From: JAFGDI01 sp963667715
Lineage (GTDB): Bacteria > Planctomycetota > Phycisphaerae > Sedimentisphaerales > SM23-30
Assembly: GCA_963667715.1 (NCBI GenBank)
Contig: OY763926.1
Coordinates: 3,534,001-3,598,000, forward strand
Length of the DNA: 64,000 bases
Direction: 5' to 3'
Under the pieces are notes generated by a model. The model searched no databases and was not told the origin of the DNA. It saw only the letters and a list, made by a program, of their open reading frames with translations. A program made the translations under genes and the position numbers. This document shows positions 33,631-41,560 of this stretch, in pieces. Position 1 is the stretch's first letter. Every line of letters starts with the position of its first letter.

Positions 33631-35172
33631 TCAGGCTTTTCTGCGATATTTGCGATAGTCGATACCAAGCTCCTGTACCTTATACCTTATAATACGCGAT
33701 GTTGTACTAAGGTCTCTTGCCGCAGCTGCAAGGTTACCACCTGTTCGTTTTAACGCATCTACGATAAGATCTCGCTCATACAGACTCACTCTCTCGCGGA
33801 ATGAACCGATACCAAAAGTATCGGTTGCATCTGATGTCTGTAAAGTCGGTGGTAGATGATGGCCGTGAATCACGCCCTCATTACTTAGCAGTACAGCTCT
33901 CTCAATACAGTTCTCCAGCTCACGAACATTTCCAGGCCAATGGTACGAAGTCATAATATTGATCGCCGGAGTACTTATCCTGCGTACATCCTTATTCATT
34001 CGCTTTGAATATTTCTCAACGAAATTATCAACCAACAGCAAAATATCGTCCTTCCTGTCACGCAGCGGAGGCAGGAAGATCGGGAACACATTGATTCGAT
34101 AATAAAGATCCTGGCGGAAAGTTCCTTTTTCCACGGCTTCTTCCAGGTTACGGTTTGTTGCACAGATAATTCTGGCATTACTCTTTACCGTTTTATTACT
34201 GCCGACACGCTTATATTCACGTTCCTGCAGTACTCTCAACAGTTTAACCTGTATTGCTGGCGAAAAATCACCTATTTCGTCAAGGAACAAGGTACCACCC
34301 TCAGCTTCTTCGATATGACCGATATGGGTATCGATAGCACCGGTAAAAGCACCCTTCTCGTGACCAAAAAGTTCACTTTCGAGCAGATTCTCGTTCAATG
34401 CCGCACAATTCACTCGAACAAAAGGCCCTTTCGCCCTGTGACTGCTATAATGAATAGCATGGGCGACCAGCTCTTTACCTGTTCCAGACTCACCACGTAT
34501 CAACACTGTAGCATCACTAGGTGCAACCTGATAAATCGCCCTGTAGACATCACGCATGGCATTTGAATTACCTATGATATTTTCCGGACGATACTTATCT
34601 TCCAACTCACTTCTTAAACGCGAGTTCTCATCTTCATATTTCTGCTTCTCTTCAGATACTCTCCGACGCATTGTAACGTCATGAGCTACCATACTCGCTA
34701 CAATACTCAGCAAACGCTGCAGCTTGATCAGCTCTGGCTCAGCACTAAAATCCATATCAACAGATATAGCTCCAATACTCTTGCTGTCAGCAACAATAGG
34801 CACACATATAAAACTTCGCTCGCCCTGGGCGTGCTGCATTCTATTGGCTCTATCAAGAAAACCGGGTTCTTCAGATATCTGAGGAACGATAATGGGCTTA
34901 CCTTTTAAGATAACCTTACCTGTAATACCTTCGCCTAATTTGAACCCTGAATCTTTACCTCTATTTGGTGTTATCTGATGCGTAACGTCAAAAAGAACTG
35001 AATCTCCATCGCTGGAAAGAATTGTCACTACTCCCCTTTTCATACCAAGCTCAACATCAAGTACATCCAAAACCTCAGCTATTATCTGCTGCTGGCCGGC
35101 ACTGGTACTTAATATCTGGCTTATCTTATATAATGACAGAAAAGAAGATAGCTTTGAATTTATATTCTCCAT
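33631..35172 (-). CDS. NifA-like sigma-54-dependent activator (GAF-AAA-Fis)
   Basis: 513 residues. A GAF sensor domain (about 20-165), a coiled linker (about 170-195), an AAA domain (about 200-430) and a Fis-type helix-turn-helix (about 465-510). The AAA part has Walker A G-E-S-G-T-G-K-E, the sigma-54 contact loop G-A-F-T-G-A, Walker B G-G-T-L-F-L-D-E-I-G-D and W-P-G-N-V-R-E-L-E-N. The end, A-L-K-R-T-G-G-N-L-A-A-A-A-R-D-L...R-I-I-R-Y-K-V, is closest to NifA. It should activate sigma-54 promoters, possibly sensing a small molecule. It is not shown to be a nitrogenase regulator: no nif gene is in the window, and the Cys motif of oxygen-sensitive NifA is missing. It has its own promoter, separated from rpsA by a terminator. 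Confidence 0.9.
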   Translation of the reverse strand: MENINSKLSSFLSLYKISQILSTSAGQQQIIAEVLDVLDVELGMKRGVVTILSSDGDSVLFDVTHQITPNRGKDSGFKLGEGITGKVILKGKPIIVPQISEEPGFLDRANRMQHAQGERSFICVPIVADSKSIGAISVDMDFSAEPELIKLQRLLSIVASMVAHDVTMRRRVSEEKQKYEDENSRLRSELEDKYRPENIIGNSNAMRDVYRAIYQVAPSDATVLIRGESGTGKELVAHAIHYSSHRAKGPFVRVNCAALNENLLESELFGHEKGAFTGAIDTHIGHIEEAEGGTLFLDEIGDFSPAIQVKLLRVLQEREYKRVGSNKTVKSNARIICATNRNLEEAVEKGTFRQDLYYRINVFPIFLPPLRDRKDDILLLVDNFVEKYSKRMNKDVRRISTPAINIMTSYHWPGNVRELENCIERAVLLSNEGVIHGHHLPPTLQTSDATDTFGIGSFRERVSLYERDLIVDALKRTGGNLAAAARDLSTTSRIIRYKVQELGIDYRKYRRKA

Positions 35173-35193
35173 TGCAATATAATATCCCTAAAA

Positions 35194-35222
35194 ATTACAA
35201 TATCTTCGGCTTTTTCCTGCAA
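35194..35222 (-). promoter_or_regulatory. Probable promoter of the NifA-like gene
   Basis: On the minus strand TTGCAG (35217-35222), 17 bases, TGTAAT (35194-35199), 22 bp before the start codon. Spacing is ideal and each hexamer matches at 4 to 5 positions. Confidence 0.45.
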
Positions 35223-35239
35223 AACCGACAAAAAAGTAA

Positions 35240-35289
35240 TTTTACAAAATTGTCACAATTCCGCAAGGTAAAAAAACAATTTTGTAAAA
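35240..35289. promoter_or_regulatory. Long AT-rich inverted repeat upstream of the NifA-like gene
   Basis: TTTTACAAAATTGT (35240-35253) and its exact complement ACAATTTTGTAAAA (35276-35289) are separated by 22 bp, in front of the probable promoter at 35194-35222. The arms also carry a central TTGTCACAA. It may be an operator for DNA looping or a cruciform, and could serve autoregulation. Confidence 0.55.
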
Positions 35290-35323
35290 AAAAGCTCATC
35301 TGAAACTAATCAGACGAGCTTTT
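35290..35323 (-). terminator. Intrinsic terminator of rpsA
   Basis: AAAAGCTC-A-TCTGA pairs with TCAGA-C-GAGCTTTT around a 6-base loop, with an A-run at 35286-35293 giving a U-tract for minus-strand RNA. It sits 35 bp after the rpsA stop and insulates the downstream NifA-like gene. Confidence 0.88.
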
Positions 35324-35358
35324 AACTATTTATAAATACTTAATAAGCAAGTATTTGC

Positions 35359-37128
35359 TTACTTTTCTTCGCCTTCAACAGGATTAACCTTCTGGAAAAG
35401 ATTACTGTCGATCAGCTGGCCGGTTGAGCTGCCGTCGATACCACCAGCACGACGACTATCGTCTGATGCTTCATCTTCAGTTGCCCACTGTGCACGTTTG
35501 AGTGACAGGCCGATCTTACGATCTTCAATATCAACTCTCAAGATCTTAACTTCTACTTCTTCGCCAACCTTAACGATATCCTGTGGGCCTTCCACCTTGT
35601 CATCGCTAAGCTCAGAGATATGCAGCAGACCTTCAAGATCTTCTTCCAGCTCAATAAATACGCCGAAGTTAGTCAGCTTAGTAACCTTACCACGAACGAT
35701 CTGACCTGGCAGGTACTTATCTGGAATAGCATGAGCCCATGGATCTTCTGTCATCTGCTTGAGACCAAGACCAACACGCTGTTTTTCCTGATCTACATTC
35801 AGAACGATACACTTGATGTCCTGGCCCTTCTTGAGCATTTCGCCTGGATGACTGATCTTCTTGGTCCAGCTCATGTCAGATACATGGAGCAGGCCGTCGA
35901 TGCCTTCTTCGATCTCGATGAATGCACCGTAGTTAGCCAGGTTGCGAACCTTACCTTCAACAACTGTTCCTGGAGGATACTTATGAACAACCTGAGTCCA
36001 TGGATTCTCAGCCAGCTGCTTGATACCAAGAGAGATTTCCTGCTTCTCTGGAACTACTTCCAGAACTACAACTTCGATCTCATCGTTAACATTCAGGATC
36101 TCGCCCGGATGATTAACACGCTTTGTCCAGCTCATTTCTGAAATATGTACCAGACCTTCGATACCCTCTTCCAGCTTGATGAATGCACCGTAGTTGGTAA
36201 TGTTTACTACTGTACCCTTCACTACACCATTTACCGGGTAACGATCCTTGGCTGTCAGCCATGGGCTTTCGCTCTTCTGCTTCAGACCAAGAGCGATCTT
36301 TTCCTTGCTTTCGTCTATGCTCAGGATCTTTACTTCGATTTCCTGGTCCAGAGAAACGATCTTCGAAGGATGTGTTACGCGGCCCCAGCTCATATCTGTG
36401 ATATGCAGCAGGCCGTCGAGACCGCCGAGGTCGATGAATGCACCGAAATCTGCGATATTCTTAACAATACCCTTACGGATCTGGCCAACCTGAATTTCAT
36501 CCATCAGAGTTGCCTTAGCGTTTGCACGCTGTTCTTCCAGAAGCTTACGACGTGAAATAACAATATTACGTCTTTCGATATCGATCTTGAGGATCTTAGC
36601 TTCCAGATCATTATTGAGATATTCTGAGATATCGCCAGGACGACGGATGTCAACCTGCGATGCTGGTAGGAATACTGGAACACCAACGTCAACCAGCAGA
36701 CCGCCCTTGATACGGCGAACAACACGACCTGTGATAATATCGCCTTCCTTCTTTGTCTCAATAATACGTTCCCAACCGCGAATGCGATCAGCTTTACGTT
36801 TGCTCAGTTCGATCTGGCCGCTGCTTGATTCCACTGATTCAAGAAATACTTCAACTGTGTCACCGATTTTGATCTCTGATGGATCATTAAATTCGCCTTC
36901 ACTAATTGAGCCTTCGCTTTTGAGACCAACTTCAACAATTACATCGCCACCGATCTGGTTTACGATTGTACCTGTCAGGATTGTACCTGGCTCAAAATTT
37001 ACTACTGTCTGCTCGATGAGCGACATCATATTATCGTCACCAACGGACAGGTTTAGAGCATCTGCGATCTGCTGCTCTATCGCTGCCTCGTCAATATCAA
37101 ATTCGTGGAAAATTCCTTTATCTACCAT
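35359..37128 (-). CDS. rpsA: 30S ribosomal protein S1
   Basis: S1 recruits mRNA to the 30S subunit. It has 589 residues from the ATG at 37128; a TTG 30 bp upstream is possible but has a weaker site. Six S1 repeats can be read: G-T-I-L-T-G-T-I-V, G-D-I-I-T-G-R-V-V, G-Q-I-R-K-G-I-V-K-N-I-A-D-F-G-A-F-I-D, then three near-identical units with N-Y-G-A-F-I-K-L-E-E-G-I-E-G-L-V-H-I-S-E-M-S-W, N-Y-G-A-F-I-E-I-E-E-G-I-D-G and N-F-G-V-F-I-E-L-E-E. Repeats 1 and 2 are divergent (ribosome binding) and 3 to 6 are RNA-binding, as in the classic protein. It has a strong promoter and a terminator of its own. Confidence 0.96.
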   Translation of the reverse strand: MVDKGIFHEFDIDEAAIEQQIADALNLSVGDDNMMSLIEQTVVNFEPGTILTGTIVNQIGGDVIVEVGLKSEGSISEGEFNDPSEIKIGDTVEVFLESVESSSGQIELSKRKADRIRGWERIIETKKEGDIITGRVVRRIKGGLLVDVGVPVFLPASQVDIRRPGDISEYLNNDLEAKILKIDIERRNIVISRRKLLEEQRANAKATLMDEIQVGQIRKGIVKNIADFGAFIDLGGLDGLLHITDMSWGRVTHPSKIVSLDQEIEVKILSIDESKEKIALGLKQKSESPWLTAKDRYPVNGVVKGTVVNITNYGAFIKLEEGIEGLVHISEMSWTKRVNHPGEILNVNDEIEVVVLEVVPEKQEISLGIKQLAENPWTQVVHKYPPGTVVEGKVRNLANYGAFIEIEEGIDGLLHVSDMSWTKKISHPGEMLKKGQDIKCIVLNVDQEKQRVGLGLKQMTEDPWAHAIPDKYLPGQIVRGKVTKLTNFGVFIELEEDLEGLLHISELSDDKVEGPQDIVKVGEEVEVKILRVDIEDRKIGLSLKRAQWATEDEASDDSRRAGGIDGSSTGQLIDSNLFQKVNPVEGEEK

Positions 37129-37248
37129 TGAATGAACCTTATAGAAGTGAAACTTCAACCGGGATACTCAGGTTTTATCGTCAGCTGCCCGTTACATACT
37201 GACTCCTGTATAGTATTGCTGCACAATGCGACAATATAAAAGATACAC

Positions 37249-37277
37249 ATTATAACAACAAAAACAGGTTCAGTCAA
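37249..37277 (-). promoter_or_regulatory. Sigma-70-type promoter for rpsA
   Basis: On the minus strand TTGACT (37272-37277), a 17-base spacer, TATAAT (37249-37254): 5 of 6 and 6 of 6 to consensus. The expected leader is about 115 bases. Confidence 0.75.
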
Positions 37278-37405
37278 TAGATAGTTTCAAATAGACTCCC
37301 GACATCAACTAACACAACTCGCTTAAAAACAACACTTTACAACTGCTATCTTAAAATTCGGAAGAATTTGCTATTTTTTTGTATTTTCACTCAATAAATA
37401 ATAAG

Positions 37406-38002
37406 TTACTCTGCCAGGCTCTTTACGACTGATTCTAGATCTGCAATTATGTTTTGGGCTGAATGCACTAAAACAAAACGACTCACACCTTCATCGGTAC
37501 TATATGAGTGACGACCTATCGCTGGGAAACATACATATTGACCTTTTTTGGCAATATACTCACGTTCACCAACACTTATCTTGAGCTTGCCTTCTACAAC
37601 CACACAAGTGACCCTATAAGGCATACTAAGCGTACAACATACCTGCCGGCCGTCAATTACATCACCAGGGGAAACCTTTACACACAGACAGTGTAGATCG
37701 TTATTGCAGGCACATACCGCATTACTGTCATTAAGCTCGGCAAGTCCCTTTATATTAAGCATTTCCGATACACAAATATCAGGTACATGCGCCAGGTGAA
37801 GCAAGTCCAGAGTAGACACCTCCAAAGCCCTGGCAATAGAGTCTATTGTCGGTAATGTTGGTATATTCTTACCAGCTTCTATCGAATGAAGTGTCGGCTT
37901 ACTGATACCACTTTTTTGCGATAAGGTATCAAAATTGTAACCTCTCTTCTTCCTTAGCTGCTTTAAATATGTAAAATCAAAATTTTTGCTCACACTCTTC
38001 AT
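37406..38002 (-). CDS. XRE-family regulator with cupin domain
   Basis: 198 residues from the ATG at 38002, which has GGGAG seven bases upstream; an upstream in-frame start at 38065 would overlap the operator-like palindrome and lacks a site. Residues about 8-66 are a helix-turn-helix of the Xre/Cro type (L-K-Q-L-R-K-K-R-G-Y-N-F-D-T-L-S-Q-K-S-G-I-S-K-P-T-L-H-S-I-E-A-G-K-N-I-P-T-L-P-T), and about 100-185 a cupin barrel (V-S-P-G-D-V-I, V-V-E-G-K-L-K-I-S-V-G-E-R-E-Y, F-P-A-I-G-R-H-S-Y). The cupin should bind a small ligand that alters DNA binding. A cysteine-rich stretch C-A-C-N-N-D-L-H-C-L-C before the cupin is unusual and could be redox- or metal-sensing. Its targets beyond itself are unknown. 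Confidence 0.88.
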   Translation of the reverse strand: MKSVSKNFDFTYLKQLRKKRGYNFDTLSQKSGISKPTLHSIEAGKNIPTLPTIDSIARALEVSTLDLLHLAHVPDICVSEMLNIKGLAELNDSNAVCACNNDLHCLCVKVSPGDVIDGRQVCCTLSMPYRVTCVVVEGKLKISVGEREYIAKKGQYVCFPAIGRHSYSTDEGVSRFVLVHSAQNIIADLESVVKSLAE

Positions 38003-38057
38003 ATCAAAACTCCCAGATGATAACGAGCAACAACGCTTTGCGCTAAAAAACAACAAA

Positions 38058-38080
38058 ATTGCCATAAGAAATATGGCAAT
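38058..38080. promoter_or_regulatory. Perfect palindrome upstream of the XRE-cupin gene
   Basis: ATTGCCATA (38058-38066) and TATGGCAAT (38072-38080) form an exact 9+9 dyad with 5 central bases, 56 bp before the start. Size and position suit an operator for autoregulation by the XRE protein. Confidence 0.6.
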
Positions 38081-38117
38081 ACAAATATAATCTATTTAAT
38101 AATATTAAAAACTTTAC

Positions 38118-38143
38118 TTACTGAATGAATGCACATTCAGTAA
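38118..38143. promoter_or_regulatory. Second palindrome upstream of the XRE-cupin gene
   Basis: TTACTGAATG (38118-38127) and CATTCAGTAA (38134-38143) form an exact 10+10 dyad with 6 central bases, 116 bp from the start. Its sequence is unrelated to the 38058 palindrome, so a different regulator, for instance of TetR type, may bind here; it might also be a hairpin after tcdA. Confidence 0.5.
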
Positions 38144-38244
38144 AGCCCCTTTAACATCCACACCCAGACTTTTGAATCAAAAGTCCAAAAAAACTAGCAC
38201 CACATACGTAATTCTTCTACATAATTGATAAAATTAAAATCACG

Positions 38245-38988
38245 TTAATCAGTTAGTAATTTTATAACTTTATTAGCTATTGTCAACCCAAAAATCCCTG
38301 TAACTGTAGGCAGACTTCCAAGAGCCGCTCTTTTCCTTCCACGTTCATAACAAAAATCGCCATCATTTTCATCACTGCCCTGTCCCACATCAAAGCTATC
38401 CACTCGTGGCTCATTGGAATACACACACCATAGATCGGTTCCAAAACCCCTTCTACGTAAATGCTTACGTATAACACGTGCCAGCCGGCAACCATTTGAC
38501 TTTGTCAATTTTGCAGTTTTTATATATGATGGATCTGTCTTTAACGCTGCACCCATACTGGATATAACCGGTATTTTTTGAGACTGTAAATATGATAATA
38601 ATTCGACTTTTGGGTTAAAAGAATCTATCGCATCGATGACAATATCTGGCCTTGGATTAAAAAGATTGTCAAAAGTGTCAGTGTGGGCAAACTCCTTAAC
38701 CGCATCAATTTTACAATCCGGATTAATATCCAATACCCGGCTGGCTGCAACTTCAACCTTTGCCTGTCCTACCGTTGATGACAATGCAAGTAGCTGACGA
38801 TTAATATTACTCTCGGAGATTACATCAAAATCCACCAGCTTTATCCCGCCTACCCCGCTGCGAGCCAATGCTTCCGCTACATAACCACCTACTGCACCGA
38901 CACCTACTATTACCACACTGCTGGATTGCAGGCGAGCAACCTTCTCCTGCCCCAGCAACAGCTCTATCCTTTTTAATCTCTCATTCAT
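38245..38988 (-). CDS. tcdA: tRNA threonylcarbamoyladenosine dehydratase TcdA
   Basis: TcdA (CsdL) is a ThiF/E1-like enzyme that uses ATP to cyclise t6A at position 37 of ANN-decoding tRNAs to ct6A. It has 247 residues. The nucleotide site is V-V-I-V-G-V-G-A-V-G-G-Y-V-A-E-A-L-A-R-S-G-V-G (about 24-46), then L-V-D-F-D-V-I and N-I-N-R-Q-L. The dehydratase marks are D-A-I-D-S-F-N-P-K and S-S-M-G-A-A-L-K-T-D-P-S. The E1 catalytic Cys pattern is not needed here. The chosen ATG (38988) gives a typical N terminus M-N-E-R-L-K-R-I-E; a GTG 15 bp upstream is possible and neither has a strong site. Confidence 0.93.
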   Translation of the reverse strand: MNERLKRIELLLGQEKVARLQSSSVVIVGVGAVGGYVAEALARSGVGGIKLVDFDVISESNINRQLLALSSTVGQAKVEVAASRVLDINPDCKIDAVKEFAHTDTFDNLFNPRPDIVIDAIDSFNPKVELLSYLQSQKIPVISSMGAALKTDPSYIKTAKLTKSNGCRLARVIRKHLRRRGFGTDLWCVYSNEPRVDSFDVGQGSDENDGDFCYERGRKRAALGSLPTVTGIFGLTIANKVIKLLTD

Positions 38989-39190
38989 AGTCAACTTTCG
39001 CACTTTTCAAGTCACAGAAATCGCCAATAAGGGCCCTCCTGTGGCATACTAAATTAAATATACTTTCGATATTTGACTCAAAAACGAGATAAATATCTCA
39101 GAATTTCATTCACATGGCCCTGTTCCGGCCTTTGCGTTAAACGCTGAACAGTCAAAAGTGCGAAACCGCACTCATACACAAATATTATAA

Positions 39191-39229
39191 AAAAAACTCC
39201 GAAAGGTAAATACCAATCGGAGTTTTTTT
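39191..39229. terminator. Intrinsic terminator of the exopolysaccharide operon
   Basis: AAAAAACTCCGA (39191-39202) pairs with TCGGAGTTTTTTT (39217-39229) around a 14-base loop. The A-tract supplies a U-tract on the minus strand, 52 bp after the co-polymerase gene. It ends the five-gene operon. Confidence 0.9.
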
Positions 39230-39280
39230 AAAGTTCAAAATATAAAGGTGACCCCATAACAGAGGTTGCCTTAATTATTA

Positions 39281-41458
39281 TCAGCTCTCTGTCGAAGAAT
39301 CAACTTCAACATAGTTATGATATGTCTTAAAGGCTTCCTTGAAGTAACCACCCTTGCGGTTAACAACGCCGTTAAGCATCACACCGATAACATTAGCTTT
39401 CATTTGTCTGAGCTCACGGATCATACGGTTGACCATACCTCTGGACTCTTCTTCTGCAAATACCACTGGAATTGTACCGTCAACCAGTGAACTAAGAACC
39501 TTCGCATCGAGTACGATCAGCGATGGTGGGCCGTCAATTATAACATAATCATAAAGCTCACGCTGACTCTGAAGCAGCTCGATCATACGAATACTGCTAA
39601 ACAGCCCTGTTGGGTTCGGTGGTTTAGGACCACTATAAATCACTGACAGATTCTTAATATCTGTCTGATGAATAATATCAGCCAGACTGTTCTGGTCGGT
39701 CAAATAGTTACTCAAACCTTCAACCCCTGAGCCTGGGAATAACTTATTCAGATTCGGACGATAGAAGTTAGCATCTATCATCAGCACCTTCTTATTTTCC
39801 TGAGCCAGTGAAACTGCCAGACACGTAGCCATTGTAGTCTTGCCGCTCTCTGCCTGACAGCTGGTAAACAACAAGGTCTTTAATGTATCTGCCGGAGCAC
39901 TGAATAACAGATTAGTACGAGCCTGCCTAACATATTCGCTTGTAATACAGGTTGGCCTGCTAACAAGTATCTTGGCCAGCTCTTCACTATCATCACCTTC
40001 ATGCTCTGGGACAATACCCAACAGTGGAACATTAAGATATCTGCGAACATCAGTCGGAGTACGCACTGTGTCATTAAGCAATTCAAGCAGAAACGCCAGC
40101 CCGCAACCGGTCATCAAACCAAGTACAACACCACCAAAAATAAACATTGGTAGCTTAGGAAAACTCATCTCGGTTGGCTGATTGGCACGCTGCTTGATAA
40201 CAGCACGAAGATTATCCTGACTGCGTATCTGTATCTGGATCTCATCGATACTCTTCTGTGTTTCTGCCAGCTGCTTAGCTATTGTCTCGCTCAATCTTAT
40301 CTTTTCAGCATAAGTTATCGCTTTACGGTCGAGCTCTCTTTGCTGTTCTGACGCCAGATCATAATTCTTCTTAGTCTCACTTAACTGTTCACTGATAAGC
40401 TGAATCTGACGAACATTATCATTGATAAGCTGCTGAGTATAGTTCTCAGTCATCTTAGCTTGTCTATCCTTAAGCTGTAAACGAGCTGACTTTATCGCAT
40501 CACGTATCTTCAATACTTCCTGATGTTTATCGCCATAACGTCCCAAAGCCTGAGCCTCATTCTGCTCCAGGATCATGATCTGGTTTCTTAGGCCCAGGAT
40601 CACCGGGTCCTGTTCCAGCAGCATAACAACCTGCTCTAAACCACCTTCATCACGCTGCTTAACTAACTGTTCACGCTCCAGCAGCAGCTGAGAATTAACC
40701 GCTTCCAAACGAACCAGCTCTTCACTTAATATCTGCATCTTCTGAGATACAACTGTCTGGCCGCCGCCCTGCCATCCCGGAGGAACAGTCTCACCGCGAG
40801 TCAAAGCCTGAATTGACAGCTGAACTTCAGTCTGATCGCTTTCAAGCTTCTTCTTGCTCGCTTCCAGAGATGTACGAACATTCTGCAGCGAACCAATTGC
40901 ATCATCCTTAATATTCTTCTCAAACTGGCTTAAGATCTCATTTAGTATATTTCTTGCATCATCTGGAGTTGCTGCTCTCATTACCAGCTTAACATATGCG
41001 GTATCACGGATCGGAGTTGCTGAGAAACTCTTCTTTAACGCTTCCACTCGCTTATCTGGCATACGATTTCTCGCCCAGGCACTGCTCTGAACCTCTTTCC
41101 TGGTAAGAACATCACCAAAAAACGTCTCACTATTCAGAATTGCACTTACTCCAGCTGTCTCCATCGCAAGGATCTCTTTACGAGGAAGCATCTCACGAAC
41201 ACCCCAAAGACCTACAGAAGCCTGCATTCTAGCTTCTACATATGCCTCAGATGTATATTCCGGCGATGTTGTACGTAATACAAAGAACAGACCTATAAAT
41301 ATTATGGATATACCTATTGTGAAACCTACGATCATCCACATTCTTGCCAGCAAAATTCGCATTATTTCGGCTGGTGTAATTGCAGTCTGCTGCATCGGCG
41401 GCACTGGCGGTCTGCTCACTGCCTGCGCAGGATTGGAGTTTGTCTGCTCTGAACTCAT
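39281..41458 (-). CDS. Wzc-like polysaccharide co-polymerase / tyrosine autokinase
   Basis: 725 residues. A Wzz-type chain-length domain has membrane helices at about 40-60 and 430-450 with a long periplasmic coiled coil (about 170-425). The cytoplasmic C-terminal part (about 500-715) is a BY-kinase: Walker A C-Q-A-E-S-G-K-T-T-M-A, Walker A' V-L-M-I-D-A-N-F-Y-R-P and Walker B Y-V-I-I-D-G-P-P. Such proteins control chain length and export through phosphorylation of a C-terminal tyrosine cluster; here only a short F-K-T-Y-H-N-Y-V-E-V-D cluster is left, so the signal may be limited. GAGGTAAGTA precedes the ATG. It is the last gene of the operon that begins with the Wza-like lipoprotein at 49848, which is its expected outer membrane partner. 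Confidence 0.92.
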   Translation of the reverse strand: MSSEQTNSNPAQAVSRPPVPPMQQTAITPAEIMRILLARMWMIVGFTIGISIIFIGLFFVLRTTSPEYTSEAYVEARMQASVGLWGVREMLPRKEILAMETAGVSAILNSETFFGDVLTRKEVQSSAWARNRMPDKRVEALKKSFSATPIRDTAYVKLVMRAATPDDARNILNEILSQFEKNIKDDAIGSLQNVRTSLEASKKKLESDQTEVQLSIQALTRGETVPPGWQGGGQTVVSQKMQILSEELVRLEAVNSQLLLEREQLVKQRDEGGLEQVVMLLEQDPVILGLRNQIMILEQNEAQALGRYGDKHQEVLKIRDAIKSARLQLKDRQAKMTENYTQQLINDNVRQIQLISEQLSETKKNYDLASEQQRELDRKAITYAEKIRLSETIAKQLAETQKSIDEIQIQIRSQDNLRAVIKQRANQPTEMSFPKLPMFIFGGVVLGLMTGCGLAFLLELLNDTVRTPTDVRRYLNVPLLGIVPEHEGDDSEELAKILVSRPTCITSEYVRQARTNLLFSAPADTLKTLLFTSCQAESGKTTMATCLAVSLAQENKKVLMIDANFYRPNLNKLFPGSGVEGLSNYLTDQNSLADIIHQTDIKNLSVIYSGPKPPNPTGLFSSIRMIELLQSQRELYDYVIIDGPPSLIVLDAKVLSSLVDGTIPVVFAEEESRGMVNRMIRELRQMKANVIGVMLNGVVNRKGGYFKEAFKTYHNYVEVDSSTES

Positions 41459-41560
41459 TACTTACCTCATATCTAAAATTTATTTCTCATTATTGAGCTT
41501 ATTGATCTATATTTGTCACCATAAGTTAATGTATTATATTAACTTCACAAATTAGAACCA

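Noticed and set aside
33631..35172. Nitrogen fixation locus, suggested by the NifA-like protein
   Set aside because: No nitrogenase, nif assembly or electron transfer gene occurs in the window; only the activator is present.
37340..37385. A terminator-like AAATTC/GAATTT hairpin followed by seven Ts on the plus strand
   Set aside because: The stem has only six A/T-rich pairs and no plus-strand gene ends there.
39004..39180. A small gene between tcdA and the Wzc-like gene
   Set aside because: No open frame with a start and ribosome-binding site fits; only short hairpins such as AAGTGCG...CGCACT are present.
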